Assembly: GCA_039090855.1 (NCBI GenBank)
Contig: CM077013.1
Span: 134,871,240 to 134,935,239 of the forward strand
DNA: 64,000 nucleotides
Reading direction: 5' to 3'
Origin: Macrothele yani
Lineage: Eukaryota; Arthropoda; Arachnida; Araneae; Macrothelidae
The notes under the pieces are model-generated. The model saw nothing but the letters and a program-made list of their open reading frames with translations. It was not told the DNA's origin and did not search any database. Of this stretch, positions 44,336-56,340 are shown piece by piece. Positions within the stretch are counted from its first letter, which is position 1, and every line of letters starts with the position of its first letter. Both the position numbers and the translations under genes were made by a program.

Positions 44336-44881
44336 TACGCTTACCAACCATAGGTTAAAGAAGCGTATATGCTCCAGCGTTGTCCGTCCGTCTGTCTGTC
44401 CACACGATAACTCATGTAAAAATTGGTCGATTTCGACCAAATTTTATTATGTGATAGGGGACCACCTGGGGACGAACCCTACTGAAAATGGGCGAAATGG
44501 GGTCAAAGGTCAGAACATAGGAGAGGGATCCATTCCATTGCCCTTATGCGTAATAACTTACGAAAAAATGGTTCGATTTCGATGAAATTTTAGTATGTGA
44601 TAGGGAGCGACTGGGGACGAACCCCATTGAAAATGGGCGAAATGGGGTCAAAGGTCAGGACATAATAGCGGGATCCATTCCATAGCTCTTATGCGTCATA
44701 ACTTCACTAAAAATGCTTCGATTGAGACAAAACTTTATCATGTTGTTCCGGAATTGTACTTAACAGGTTCTGTTGAATATCATCGAAATGGGGTCAAAGG
44801 TCAGGACACAGGAGCGCGATTTATTCCACAGCCATTATCCTCATAACTTGAGTAATTATCTCTGGTATGTTGGAAAGCGTA
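44336..44881. mobile_element. tandem-unit inverted-terminus element, short copy
   Basis: It starts TACGCTTACCAAC and ends GTTGGAAAGCGTA. Three ~148-bp units match those of 7178-8409, and it lacks the 400-bp spacer of that copy. The 35-bp sequence after the right end is also shared (ATCAATGCATTGCATGATTT). Confidence 0.75.
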
Positions 44882-45037
44882 TAATAATCAATGCATTGCA
44901 TGATTTTACTAACTTCTTTTTTTTTTTCAAGAGAGAAATAGGGGACATTCGTTTAGGAACTGCAGACATGCGCGGGAGTTCTACAAAATCTTCAAAGTGA
45001 ACTTTAAACAGCTGCAAATCACCGTTCAACAGGTAGT

Positions 45038-45082
45038 AAAATCAACAAAAAATACCTGAATTCATTTCTATTGTGACATATA
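45038..45082. repeat. 45-bp direct repeat, copy 2
   Basis: Exact partner of 43932-43976. Confidence 0.9.
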
Positions 45083-45470
45083 AGGTGGATCTGACTTCAT
45101 TATCGTAGGTGTGATTCGGTTGTGTTTCGCAGGCGCAATAAAATCTCCAGTATTTGCAATTTCAGCTGTTGGAAATAGTGAAACTGGTAATCTGCAACGG
45201 CTTCCTGCATTCTCGAAACATCTGCGCGCGTCTATATCATACATATACATTAATTACATTTCCCCAATAATAATTAAATTTGACCTTATATGCATACTAC
45301 CATGAATCTCCCCGTAGAACAATTTCGTATAAACACAACTCTTAGGGACTGTCTGCTAGGGTTTCTTATAGTTTACTTCTTAACATATCCCTAAGCTGTT
45401 CTCTGGGATTCAGAGGTTAGCTCCACAAAGAAAAAACAAACTACCAGATAATTTATAACTAATTATTTAC
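45083..45470. other. unassigned DNA
   Basis: Nothing recognised. Confidence 0.5.
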
Positions 45471-46330
45471 TTACTGTTGAAGTACCAAACTTTTCCATTT
45501 ACAGCGATCTTGAGATACAACTCGGGCTTCCTTGACGTCTATCACACGACGCACACAAAATTTTCTATACTTCATACTCATGATCTTTTTCTCATGCAGA
45601 CACTCCTGAATCTGATCCTCCCATGACTTCCTCGGCCCTTCCTTCCTGCCACTTGGGCAAAAAAAAAAAAAGAAGATTTTCTTAGTAAGCATCTCATCAC
45701 TCATTCTTTCAACATGCCCAAATCACCGAAGCATATTAGTCTCCACCTTGCTAACAACATTTTGTTTCACATTACGCTACTGCAACACATCTTTATTCCT
45801 CACATGGTCATAACGTAACTTCCCACAAACCCCCGTAAGTAACGCATTTCTCCAACACACAAACGACTCCTATGTTTCTTCTGTAGTACCCAGGTTTCAA
45901 TGCCATACATCAGAGTAGGGACAATTAGACTTTCATACACAACCATGCGGGACTCTCCAGAGAACCCATCATTCCTGTGAAAACCTCCCAAAGCAGCTAT
46001 GACTTTCAATGAAGAATTCACTCGCCTACTAATTTCACCATCCAATTTGTTCTCTCTGTCAAACATGCTTCCTAAATACACAAACTCATTCACCTGGTCA
46101 ATCACTGTGCCATTTATACTTACATTACATTCAGTACTACCAGTTCCTCTCTCAAAAACCATAACTTTGGTTTTTCCTTTATTTATACTCAGTTTGAATT
46201 TCATGCGAATTTCGTACATCTGAAACAACATACCCTGCAACTCACTTTTGCTCTCTGCCAACAGGACAGTGTCATCAGCATACAGCAATCTGCACACACG
46301 GATATCACCAAGACATAAACCATTATCTAT
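45471..46330 (-). pseudogene. non-LTR retrotransposon (LINE type 3), RT C-terminal part
   Basis: Minus strand: CRLLYADDTVLLAESKSELQ (motif C, YADD), LSINKGKTKVMVFERGTGST, VNEFVYLGSMFDRENKLDGE, LIVPTLMYGIETWVLQKKHR and VGEMRYLRGFVGS. After a frame change come GRKEGPRKSWEDQIQECLHE and VKEARVVSQDRCKWKSLV. The YADD box, wording and tail differ from both other LINE types here. 5' part absent; the clade was not determined. Confidence 0.82.
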
Positions 46331-46620
46331 TTTGGCATCACGTATCCATAAATATATTAAACAGCCATAATGACATTACACAACTTTGCCTGACTCCTGC
46401 ACCAATAGAAAACCATTTTGATAAAACACTATTCACTCTTACACAAGCTCTACTGCCAGCATGCATGGCTTTTACACTGTTAAGTAGATACAACTTGAAA
46501 TTCAAGTCTAATGACTACACTAATGCTCACATTCGACAGCCTGCAGTACTTACTGCCCGAAGCACTGGGTACCTCCCAAAGCCTAAATGTAAAAAAAAAA
46601 AAAACTGTACGTACAATATT
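46331..46620 (-). other. probable upstream remainder of LINE type 3
   Basis: Minus-strand composition and position suggest continuation of the RT, but no motif is clear. Confidence 0.35.
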
Positions 46621-46735
46621 ATTTCCAATGTTACGCTATTCTTTACTTTGTTACTGTACTCGATAACAAAGTAAAGCATTGGAAATATAACGAAGTTTTA
46701 TTTCCAATGTTTCGCTTTGCATTACTTTGTTATTG
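46621..46735. repeat. foldback plus extra half-arm
   Basis: ATTTCCAATG...TTTACTTTGTTA pairs with TAACAAAGTAAAGCATTGGA across a 10-base loop. A third, direct copy of the left arm follows at 46701. Confidence 0.75.
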
Positions 46736-46749
46736 TTCATGGAATAGTA

Positions 46750-48290
46750 CACTGCTGGACAATTGCTAAGGACGGATCATAAACGGCTATATAGCGCATA
46801 AAAAAAGTAAGTGTGGTTGGATGCCAAGTGAAATAAAATAATGTCAGAATGCCAGGACATTACAAGAAAGACAATTTATTGTGCTCTGAAATCCAGAAGG
46901 CTTTGGAACGTGTTCAAGGGACAAGCAGGCCATTTTGTGCAGAATACGTAAACGTGAAAAAAATGCAATTACCGTCCGCAGGCGTTCAGGCGTAGGATAT
47001 CAATACGGGATATGGCCACCATGGAGGGCGATGCAAGATTCCACACGTCGTGTCATGCTTTGCACAACATTATCAAGCAGCTGTTGGGGTAATTTATCCC
47101 ATTCCTCTGTCAGTGCACGGATGAGGGTGTCCTTGTTTATTGGAGAGCATTGGCGACCAGCAAGACTCCTCCCCAAAGCATCCCACACATTTTCAATGGG
47201 ATTCAGATCTGGAGAACGTGCTGGCCATACGAGGCGTTGAATATCCTAGCTCTCAAGACACTCCTGGACAGCGACTGTTCGATGACATGTTGCGTTGTCG
47301 TCCATGAAAATGAATCTATCACCGACAGCACCAGGGAACATGCGAACATGAGGTAGCAGAACATCATTAATGTATCGTTGGCCAGTCATAGTCCCAGTTG
47401 GAAGCACATAGAGGGACGTACGGCCATTGATCATGATGCCAGCCCATACCATGACACTACATGTCGGATATCGGTCCCTTTCCTGTATGTTTGCTGAACA
47501 ATATGCAGTACCACTATCACGCCAGAGCAGTTGTCGTCAACAATCAGACGATAGACTGTATCTACTCTCATTTGAGAAGAGGACAGCAGACCAGTTGCTA
47601 TCAGTCCAATCGCGATGTTGATGGCACCATTGCAAACGGGCGGTACGGTGACGTCTGGACAATGGGATGCACACAACAGGACGGCGGGCGCATAGTCCTC
47701 CTTCATGCAAACGTCTGGCGACAGTTTTTCGGGAGATCCGCTTGCCAGTAGCAGCCATAAACTGATTTGCCACCTCACTAGCTGTGCTGCGCCTTTGTCT
47801 TTTTGTTGATAGCACTATGTACCGATCTTCTGCAGGTGTCGTACTGCGAACACGACCTCCCCGTGACGTTTGCTACACTCTCCATTTGTTTGAAATGATT
47901 TCCAAAGCCTTGAAACGACACTGTGGCTGACGTCGAATTCCCTGGCAACATCTGTTATTTTTCGCCCTTCTTCAATCTTGCCAATAATACGGCCACGCGT
48001 AAAATCATCTAGGTGATGTCGGGAAGACATACTGAAAATTGCAAGTTCGTCAATTGATTCTTTCCCTTTCAACTTTGCGTTTGAACAACAACGGTCAATA
48101 CGCGTCAAATCCTTTATATCTCTTATCAGCGCTATGACGTCACGAACAAGTTCGGCAATCCAAAATTTGCATACGCACAACATGTCTTACTGTATCCCGC
48201 ACTTATGATAATTTCCACATTTTCCTACCTTCCATGTTATGGTTGCTATCGTTGCTATTTTCATCCGTCCTTAGCAATTGTCCGGCAGTG
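46750..48290 (-). mobile_element. Tc1-like element, complete ends
   Basis: Inverted termini CACTGCTGGACAATTGCTAA (28 bp, one mismatch) with TA at 46748-46749 and 48291-48292; 1541 bp. Confidence 0.93.
47000..48030 (-). pseudogene. Tc1-like transposase, broken in several places
   Basis: It starts MSSRHHLDDFTRGRIIGKIE at 48030, then ITDVAREFDVSHSVVSRLWK (HTH). A frameshift leads into RRSTASEVANQFMAATGKRI, RTARLQWCHQHRDWTDSNWS and FSNESRYSLSSD (first motif, Asp changed to Asn). Next come VWAGIMINGRTSLYVLPTGT, FIFMDDNATCHRTVAVQECL (second Asp), an SPDLNPIENVWDALGR-type third motif across a frame change at about 47190, and a GGHIPY-stop C-terminus. Inactive. Confidence 0.88.
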
Positions 48291-48313
48291 TATTATACTG
48301 TATGTAAACAATA

Positions 48314-48368
48314 AACACACACACACACACACACACACACGCGCACACACAAATATATATATATATAT
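48314..48368. repeat. (CA)n and (TA)n microsatellites
   Basis: CA units with a GCGC break, then TA units. Confidence 0.9.
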
Positions 48369-48449
48369 GCATGCAATTCAGAGCTGTAGAGTATCATCCA
48401 GTAACTTGCTGGTGAGAGTAAAGAAGTGGGATCAAAAATAAATTATTAG

Positions 48450-48976
48450 AAAACAAAACTGTTGTACAATGCTTTTTCAAGAACCGAATATTTAGATCTT
48501 AATGAGGAAAATTTAGAGTAAAGAATTACTAATTTACCTTGGCAACAGATATCAAGCAAATGCCTCCTAGAAGAAGAAATTAATAGGTGCATAAAACTTG
48601 GTTGGATAGCATTTGGAAGAAACAGTACAATTTTCAAGAGCAATTTACCATAGTGTCTTAAGAGAAAAGTGTTTAATTATTGCATTGTTCCAGTTCTTAC
48701 TTAAAGATCAGAGACACGGGTTTTAACTAAAAAAGACAGAAGCTGCAGACAACTGGAAGAAGCCTAGAGAGTTGCATGCTTGGTGTAACCAGGTAAGATA
48801 AGATGAGGAACTCGTGGATCCGGAAAATGACAAAACATCATGATGATCAAAGGAAAATCTATGAAATGGCAATGACGCTTGGCATACTGATACAAGAACT
48901 GACCACTGATAGACAAATGAAATATTCAACTGGACACCAAGGGACAAAAAATGTCCCAGAAGATCACGTGAGACGG
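48450..48976 (+). pseudogene. RTE-type LINE fragment, 5' portion
   Basis: Plus-strand match to the RTE region from the FNAFTRNEDLS segment through YLGQQIS, AFGRNSIIFKSN, TLTKRD and RDKKRNSWIRKM. Blocks such as GGAAGAAACAGTACAATTTT and TTTTCAAGAGCAATTTACCA are shared. Interrupted at 48977 by a short retroposed insert and continuing at 49184. Confidence 0.82.
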
Positions 48977-49171
48977 ATTGGCTGGTTGGTGTTTTATGGC
49001 GCAAGGGCTTCAAAGGGCCGAAGAGCACCAAGTCCAGTGGAGTCAGAATTTTACAAAACAAAATTAAAAGGAAACGACACATAACAGAACAAGAGGTATA
49101 AAAGGCCAATAAAACAACAAAGCACTAAAAAAACACCACCACCAGGTCAACGAATCATATATAGCGTAACA
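48977..49171 (+). mobile_element. 195-bp retroposed insert with target duplication
   Basis: CACGTGAGACGG is duplicated at 48965-48976 and 49172-49183. The insert begins ATTGGCTGGTTGGTGTTTTA, continues TGGCGCAAGGGCTTCAAAGG, and is A-rich in the middle. The first 40 bases resemble the start of SINE-like repeats of other arthropods, from memory only. Confidence 0.7.
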
Positions 49172-49183
49172 CACGTGAGACGG

Positions 49184-49300
49184 GTGGCTGAAATTCCAAA
49201 GCATGCTGGATTGACATGGAGAAGACAGGCTCAAGACAGATCGTTGTGAAAGAAACGTGGGTAGACCTTCATCCAGCAGTTGATTGTTAGTGGTTGTTGA
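49184..49300 (+). mobile_element. RTE-type LINE fragment, 3' portion
   Basis: CATGCTGGATTGACATGGAG, then CTTCATCCAGCAGTTGATTG; the normal RTE 3' end, in continuity with 48450-48976. Confidence 0.82.
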
Positions 49301-50796
49301 TGATACTGTACATAAAGTTTAGCAACAGCAAATTTTCTATCAGCACCGTTTGACTTGAACGGAACAATCGCGATTAGTAAGGGGTTGCACTCCAGAAATT
49401 CCACTAATATTTCTGAAAAATATAATCTACCTTTTTTTTACAAAGAAAATTCAGCACTGTTCCCAAACCTTTGTCAAAACTCATGGCATACCTTATTTGT
49501 TGGTAATCCAAAGAAAGCATAGGCATATGTAGTTTAATTTCTATGTAGAGGGCAAAAAGAAGTTGTAATGCAAAAACGTCATACGCAAATTCTTCTACTG
49601 TGCATTTTTGTCTTGTATACACAAACAAATTTCATTGAAAAGCAGAGACCCTTAAACTACAAAAAGGAGACTGATAAATGAAATTAGCAAATTTGTTGGA
49701 ACAATCATGATATTTCTTTGTTGTCCTTTTGACCACTTGTGTAACATTCGCAACAAAACTCCAACTGTTAATCAGTCATCAAGGAGGGAAAAACACCTTC
49801 AAGATACAGCTCTGAATAAAACTTTGGCAAAACTTCGTTCACGAGGATGCTGAAGAGCATGATATAACACATTTTTCATTCCTTCACCTTTCATGATTTT
49901 TCATACTGTATGTATGTATGTATGTATGTATGTATGGCGTACTCCAATCACAGGCGGAACCAAAAGCTTACTTTAGGATGGGGTCGGTTGTCCGGTCTAA
50001 AAGACATCATGGAGCGACTACACAGACTACAAATTTGAAGCGCTGCCCCCCCCATGGCTTTGCAAGATGTTATAAACATTTTCAATTAAAGTAATTGTTC
50101 TCAATTTTTAAATCACAGACTGCGAACGAGAATGACAAAATTCGCACTATTTTCATGGCGTTCGAATGGACACTTTTCGAGGAGACAAACTTAATGATTT
50201 TTGAATCTCAATTCTCGATACCATCTTTCAAAATTAAGTTTGATCCCATCTATTCAGATGGGTTAATTTAAGGTATCCCACTTCGTCGAAAAGGTCGTTT
50301 TGGGCCAAATTTCACATCTTGTAAAAATGCGTTCATTCTAAAGCCCCATTCATTAGGATTCCAAAACGGCTTTTGTTTCTTGTCTACGATGAATAGATAC
50401 ATAATTATAGCAATCGGAATATCTAAACCCAGGTGTTAAACGAACGGGAAGTGACGCTTTAAACGCGTTTTTTGCAGGATAATATTTTCGCCCCGAACTC
50501 TTTAAGGAAAACTTGATAACTGAAAAAAAATATGTCAGTACATTGATCAAACTTAGTATAAATCTTTCTTACAATGTTGTGTAGCTGTACTTATTTCCCC
50601 CTAGAAAATGCGTTTTTCCTTCTCCGTAGAAATGTTATCAACATAGCATCCGCAGGGCCATGAAAATTCAGTTGTTCTCCAACTCGTCCAAATCCTGAAT
50701 TTAAGCCTTTTCTTCAAGTTAGTATGATCAGGGGCGAATGAAGAGGATGAATAGGAATTCACTGAGGTTATTAGTAAATGCTCTGCCAATAAGGAG
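49301..50796. other. unassigned DNA
   Basis: (TATG)n microsatellite at 49906-49936 and a C run at about 50046-50053. No gene recognised. Confidence 0.5.
49906..49936. repeat. (TATG)n microsatellite
   Basis: About seven tetranucleotide units. Confidence 0.93.
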
Positions 50797-51745
50797 ACTC
50801 ATCATTGTCAACCATTATCAATCCACTGCTGGATGAAGATCTCCCCAAGTTTCTTCCACAACGGTCTGTCTTGTGCCAGTCTCCTCCATGTTACTCCAGC
50901 ATACTTTCGAATTTCATCTACCCATCTCCCACGTGGTCTTCTTCTGTGTCTTTTCCTGTCCCTTGGAATACAATCTAAAATTTCGGCTGTCCATCGATGG
51001 TCTGTCCTTCTGGCAGTATGTCCAGCCCATTGCCATTTCAGGGATTTAACTCTGATCATGATGTCTTCCACTCTTGTCATTTTTCGGATCCACGAGTTCC
51101 TCTTCTTATCTCTCCTGGTTACACCAAGCATGCACCTCTCCATGCTCCTTTGCGTTGTCTGCAGCCTTTGTATGTCTCTTTTAGATAAGGTCTACTTCTC
51201 TGCACCATACGTAAGCACTGGAAGGATGCATTGATCAAACACTTTTCTTTTAAGACATAATGGCATATTGCTCTTGTAAATTATGCTGTTTCTTCCAAAA
51301 GCTCTCCATGCAAGTTTTATACGCCGATTAATTTCTTCATCAATGTGACCTTCACTTGATATCTGGTGTCCAAGATAAACGTACGTGTCTGTTATCTCCA
51401 GCTTTTCTCCATCAATCGATAAATCTTCATTTCTTGTAAAAGCATTGTACATCACTTTTGTCTTCTGAAAGTTTATTTTTAATCCCACTTCTTTACTCTT
51501 GTCAGCAAGTTCCTGGATCATACTCTGTAGCTCTGATGGGGTAGTTGCAAAAATGACTACGTCATCAGCTAAACGAAAGGGAGTTAGATAATCTCCATTA
51601 ATCTTTATCCCTTTGTTTTCCCAGTTCGGTGATTGGAAGATATTTTCCAAAGTGGCATTAAAGAGTTTGGGAAATATAGCGTCGCATCGTCTCACTCCCT
51701 TTCCAATTTTTATGGGTGCTGTATTCTCAAATAGCCGAATCTTTT
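50797..51745 (-). pseudogene. RTE-type LINE, 5'-truncated RT and tail
   Basis: Minus strand: FENTAPIKIGKGVRRCDAIF (motif B altered: RQGDT to RRCDA), then FQSPNWENKGIKINGDYLTP, FRLADDVVIFATTPSELQSM (FADD altered to LADD) and LSIDGEKLEITDTYVYLGHQ. CLKRKVFDQCILPVLTYGAE follows, then in a second frame GVTRRDKKRNSWIRKMTRVE to the normal end. Very close to the 59112 copy. It is broken by a frame change at about 51190 and the 5' end is missing. Confidence 0.92.
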
Positions 51746-53734
51746 TTGCTATTAATAAACTCAACTTTAATAAGGAGACTAAACATATAAATCCATTTAT
51801 TGGCGTAGAAAAAACAATAGAGGACAACAATTCTGCTAGCTTTCACCAAATACGGTCTGCTTCATCAGGCAGCTGTTTAGTAAATGGTAAACAGAAATGT
51901 GCAAGTTAATCAAATTTTCTTTTAATTAGGGCGTTTTACTGCTGCTGGTGGTAGTGTGTCATGTTTATCAATCGGGTATGTAACTCTTTAGGTTTTACTA
52001 TTTATTAAAAATGGATGGACAGAACATTAGTAAAAAAAAAAACTCCAAACTTTAGGCTCTTTTGTATTTCAAAAAAGTACAAAAACTTCACGAGTTCCAC
52101 AGTTCCAAAATTAATGAGTATGTATCCAGGAGGGTGTGCGAAGGTGTACTGCGAATACCTTTGCAGCCACTAAAAAAAAAAAAAAGGAAATCAAATTATT
52201 TCTCTCAGTGTTTTGTAAATAAAGTTGCTATCAAACTTGCCCCAGCAAAAATAATACCCGCCCGGCCGTCGCCCAACCTGATATCGAAGTCTAGCGACGT
52301 CCCTGTCAGAGCATAAGCACTTAGTCAAAATCGAATTTTTTTAATGCATATTCATAGAGAAAACGGTATTTCAAATGTGTTTCGGCTTTGAATAGGAATT
52401 CCTTTAGGTTCAAGCTACGGATGTTATAAACTAAAAAAAAAAAATCTGCGCCCCCTCCTCTTTTTTTTTCTCAGATGCACTGTGTTTATCTTTAATTGCT
52501 AGAAACTCATCTACAGTACACTGGGAAATTTCGAGAAGAAAAAATGGAGGAAACTATGCAAGCAAATGCTTTTCTCCATACACGTGTTCAAAACATATCG
52601 GATTATGTCTTTCAAATTCTTTTAGTACATTAAAAGCAGTATCTACCCCCCCCCCCGCCCCCAATTTCTCTAAAACTCAACCAGATAAGTACGACTATGT
52701 TTTGGAGAAACGGCACAACCTTCTTTACACGATAAGAACGATCACCTTTATTCCTTTCAAGTTATATCACTTGCATAACACAGTTCGCATTTTCTTAAGC
52801 CCTAAAAGTGCGTCAGACTCATCTATTTGCACAGAATATAAAATGAAGTAAGGTAAAATTCTTGTTTCGGACTGATCATAATTCCACCTTCAGTAAAAAT
52901 AAGCTACTATATAAGTGAAAGTATGTTGCCAGATCACGTAACATTTATAAAAATGAATAGCACGATGCAAATCTTCTACATAACGCATTTAGAAAGGTCG
53001 CTGACGGGTACCTACAATTTTTGACCACAGATGAATTAAGAACCGATGACGCTCAGATGTGGCAGACAGAAAAACCGCTGGTTTGGTGGTGTTGCGAATG
53101 AGATTAAACGTTGGACTGTTACAGATATGGCGGTACTTTTGTTTGTTAATAATGCCCGTTTATGTTCGCTCATACGCATGGCCGAAGTTCTAAGCGTGTT
53201 CCACCAATTTTATCAGATGTGCCATGGCATCATTTTTCAGTTAAGGAAGAAAACTTGGGATTTCGGTTTTAGAAACAGTTTTGCACTCCTAAGAACTTAT
53301 AAACAATTACGCATTTTCGTGGAGATAATCGGATTATACTGGGGAAATAAATGATTTTGTTTGTTTGTTTCATGGCTTAGAGCTGATCTTTAAATTTCTC
53401 CATCCATTACCAGAACAGAAATGCTCTCAGAGGCGAACTCTTTCAACAACGCTAAGTCGTTTGGAAGATCTTTGAAATGCATTCTTATTGTTCTATCGGG
53501 GTAGCTGCTGAATGCAGAGATTGCGTACAAGAAAGGTACGCGTGGAATCTATTGTGCGACGGCACAGTAATAGAAACGCTTTCAATAAGCCCCAATGCTT
53601 AATCTTCCTCACACTCATTTCTTTCTTCAACTTTCCTTTCTTTTTTTATTGCTGCTACGTGTAAGGATGGAAAGAAAAGTTAGTTTAAATTTCCAAGGTA
53701 AATGTATATTGAAAAGAATATACTTTTCCATTCA
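51746..53734. other. unassigned AT-rich DNA
   Basis: Homopolymer A runs (52030, 52170, 52430), a C run at about 52647; no gene recognised. Confidence 0.5.
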
Positions 53735-54590
53735 AAACAAATTGTATAGGAAGTCAATATTGATAAAACAAAAATAATGCCAAACCAATTTAATAATAAC
53801 GAAGCACAAGAAAATATTAGAATAAATGATAAAGAAATAGAATATGTAGAAGAATACATATATATACCTAGGAAAACTAATCACCACAGAGAAACAGGGA
53901 ATTATGGGAAAAAATTGATAGAAGAATAAAACTAGGGTGGACAGCTTTTGGGAAGTTAAAGAAGATTCTATGTAGTAAAATAAAGCCAGAAAACAGAGAA
54001 AAACTGTTAAATCAATGTATAATACCCATTGTGGCATATGGCACTGAAACTTGGCCCATCAAGAAAAACATCTTAAACAAATTGCAAAAAACACATCGTT
54101 AAATGGAAAGATCCCTACTACATATAAGACTTCAAGATAAAGTGAAGAATACAGATATAAGATCCAGAACAAAAAATTTTGCCATAGGTGAAAATATACT
54201 TAATTTAAAAATGGAAATGGGCTGGCCATATAGCAAGAATGGAAAATAAAAATAGATGGACTAAAATAATAACAGAATGGAGACCATGTAAAGGAAACAC
54301 AGGAGTAGGAAAACTAGAGGAAACATGAATGGATGATATAAAAAAAACAATAGGAAAGTAGTAATAGATGGACTAGAATAATAACAGAATGGAGACCATG
54401 TAAAGGAAATAGGAGTAGGAAGACTAAAGGGAGGATGGATTGATGATATAAACAAAACTGTAGGAAAATAATAATAGATGCACTAAAATAATAACAATGG
54501 ATACCATGTAAAGGAGAGGAGTAGGAGACCAGAGGGAAGATGGATGGATGATATAAACAGAACTGTAGAAAAGCCCAGGACAGGAACATT
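53735..54590 (+). pseudogene. diverged RTE-like LINE fragment with tandem 3' end
   Basis: With many frame changes the plus strand reads NEAQENIRINDKEIEYVEEY, RRIKLGWTAFGKL-like, CIIPIVAYGTETWPIKKN and a MERSLLHIRLQDKVKNTDIR block. This is the same order as the RTE C-terminal region but clearly another subfamily. The terminal segment (TRWTKIITEWRPCKGN to DDIKKTIGK) is present three times with a period of about 110 bp. Confidence 0.75.
54254..54580 (+). repeat. ~112-bp tandem repeat (3 units) of a LINE 3' end
   Basis: Units begin near 54254, 54367 and 54478 with GATGGACTAAAATAATAACA-like sequence. Confidence 0.85.
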
Positions 54591-54617
54591 TGGAAAGAGA
54601 TAAGGTAGGCCTATAAC

Positions 54618-55381
54618 CAGTGGCGGCCCCAGGTACGGGCATACCGGGCAACCGCACAGGGCCTCGCGCCTAGAAGGGCCCTGCGCCACCTCCAATTTAA
54701 TTAGTTTTTGCCAGGCGTCACCTAAAATGTTGTGGTTGTAGTTCACGATCATATACAAATAAATGACCAATTTTAATATTTGTTTACTGCTTTTAATTAG
54801 TGACATGAGAAATTACTCTGTTAGAAAAAATTTTATTTTTTGGTCAGACATTTTTTCAGCGGGAAAGTTGTGGAGTAATGTCTAAATTTAATTTTTTTTT
54901 TAAGATATTTTTCATAGGAGTTTTGCTGCAATTTCGGGTAGAAGTAGCGAGCTGCAATGTATTTGCTCTTCTGTCCATAGAAGTGATTGGATTGAAGACT
55001 TCAGATACAAGAAACGTCGCAGAATTCTTTAAATAATAGACTTATCTTATAATTATACAGCTATCTTTGTTTATTTAGTAACAGGTCATTTTGGAAAGGT
55101 AATATTTTGGATTCCTAATTATATTAATAAACAATGTATTGTATTACATAGTGTTTATTTCATATAAATCAATACCATAATTCCCGATAAAAAAAAATTG
55201 CTTTGGGAACACATTCACCCCAAGTGAGGGTTTGCGTGAAGAAAAAAAAAGGAAAAAATCGAGCTATTGGTTTACGGTCAGAGTAAGCAACATGTAATTT
55301 TTTACGTATATAAGGGGTGATTGCGAAGGGGGCCCTGAGGAGCTATCGCCCGGTGCCCCGCAAGGACTAGGGCCGCCACTG
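54618..55381. mobile_element. hAT-type non-autonomous element
   Basis: Inverted termini CAGTGGCGGCCC and GGGCCGCCACTG, flanked by CCTATAAC (54610-54617) and CTTATAAC (55382-55389), an 8-bp target duplication with one mismatch. It is 764 bp, has no transposase, and GC-rich ends enclose an AT-rich core. Confidence 0.82.
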
Positions 55382-55979
55382 CTTATAACCTCAATTGGCT
55401 ATAAAAAGGGTTGGGAAAAGAAAAGTATATGCTTACAAAAAAAGTAATAAATAAAAAAAAGGGAATAGTGACGTTGCTGGGTATCTTCAACAGGTACGGA
55501 AATGACAGAAAAAAAAAAAAAAAGGTATATCGGTGAAAAATGTTTAGAAATTTTTTGCAAGAGAATGAGTTCTGAATGACTATGTACTGCACCATTAGCA
55601 CAAATGTCGTAAGCAAGAAATCCAAACAGCTGTGAATTAATGTCGCTACGGAAAGTCATTTCTTTTTCGTGCGAATCACACACTTTGTTATACTTCCTTT
55701 ATAGCACAAGGATGAGCGACTTTATGAGAAACGAATAAAATATGCACAAGTTTGCTTACCATTTATAAGCCAACAACTCTTGCTTAATACTCCTCCGGGG
55801 TTTTATAAATTGGTAGGGCCTGCGACCTGCCGGTACCTCAACAGGCATGGTTCCAGGACGTATTTGTCACACCACCTTCACGACACCACAGTAAACAAAC
55901 ACAAGCACCATAACAGCAGATCGCAGTAACATAAACACAAAATCCAACCTCAAACGTAAGCATAAATCCCCCGAGAATC
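55382..55979. other. unassigned DNA
   Basis: Nothing recognised. Confidence 0.5.
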
Positions 55980-56340
55980 GGCCAAATATGAAAACACACA
56001 CATGACACGGCGAAGAAGTAAACACCTTTTGTGCTAGCAACTTCAAGTTCGTGGGCAGCTTTCCCCTGGCAAAGTTCCTTTTCCACCGGGCGAGGTGATT
56101 GGACGAACTGACTACACATTGGAGAGCGCGCGCACACACATACACACACCTGTGAAACGTGGTCGGCAGGTGACCACCAGGCAGCGCTGCGGGGATATCG
56201 CTGTTAGCTCCTTCCGCTGATTGGTTCTGCAAGTTCTACTCCGCGGGAGTATGTGTGCATTAGACTAAAAGATCGGGGAAACTGCTTCCTTGTTCCTTTT
56301 CCTACCTGCGGGCTTACAGGCATCGGAACACCGATCGACC
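55980..56340. promoter_or_regulatory. GC-richer island with two inverted CCAAT boxes (speculative)
   Basis: Base composition is less AT-rich than the surroundings, with several CpG. GATTGG occurs at about 56097 and 56217 (ATTGG = inverted CCAAT). A 90-codon plus frame starts at 56253. It could be a host promoter and first exon; there is no proof, and the protein is not recognised. Confidence 0.25.

Noticed and set aside
53732..54806. Several phenylalanine- and serine-rich minus frames
   Set aside because: They are the antisense of an A-rich LINE fragment and its tandem 3' repeats.
55838..56232. Two overlapping minus frames with many Cys and Val codons
   Set aside because: Composition comes from CA-type repeats and GC-rich sequence; no motif.
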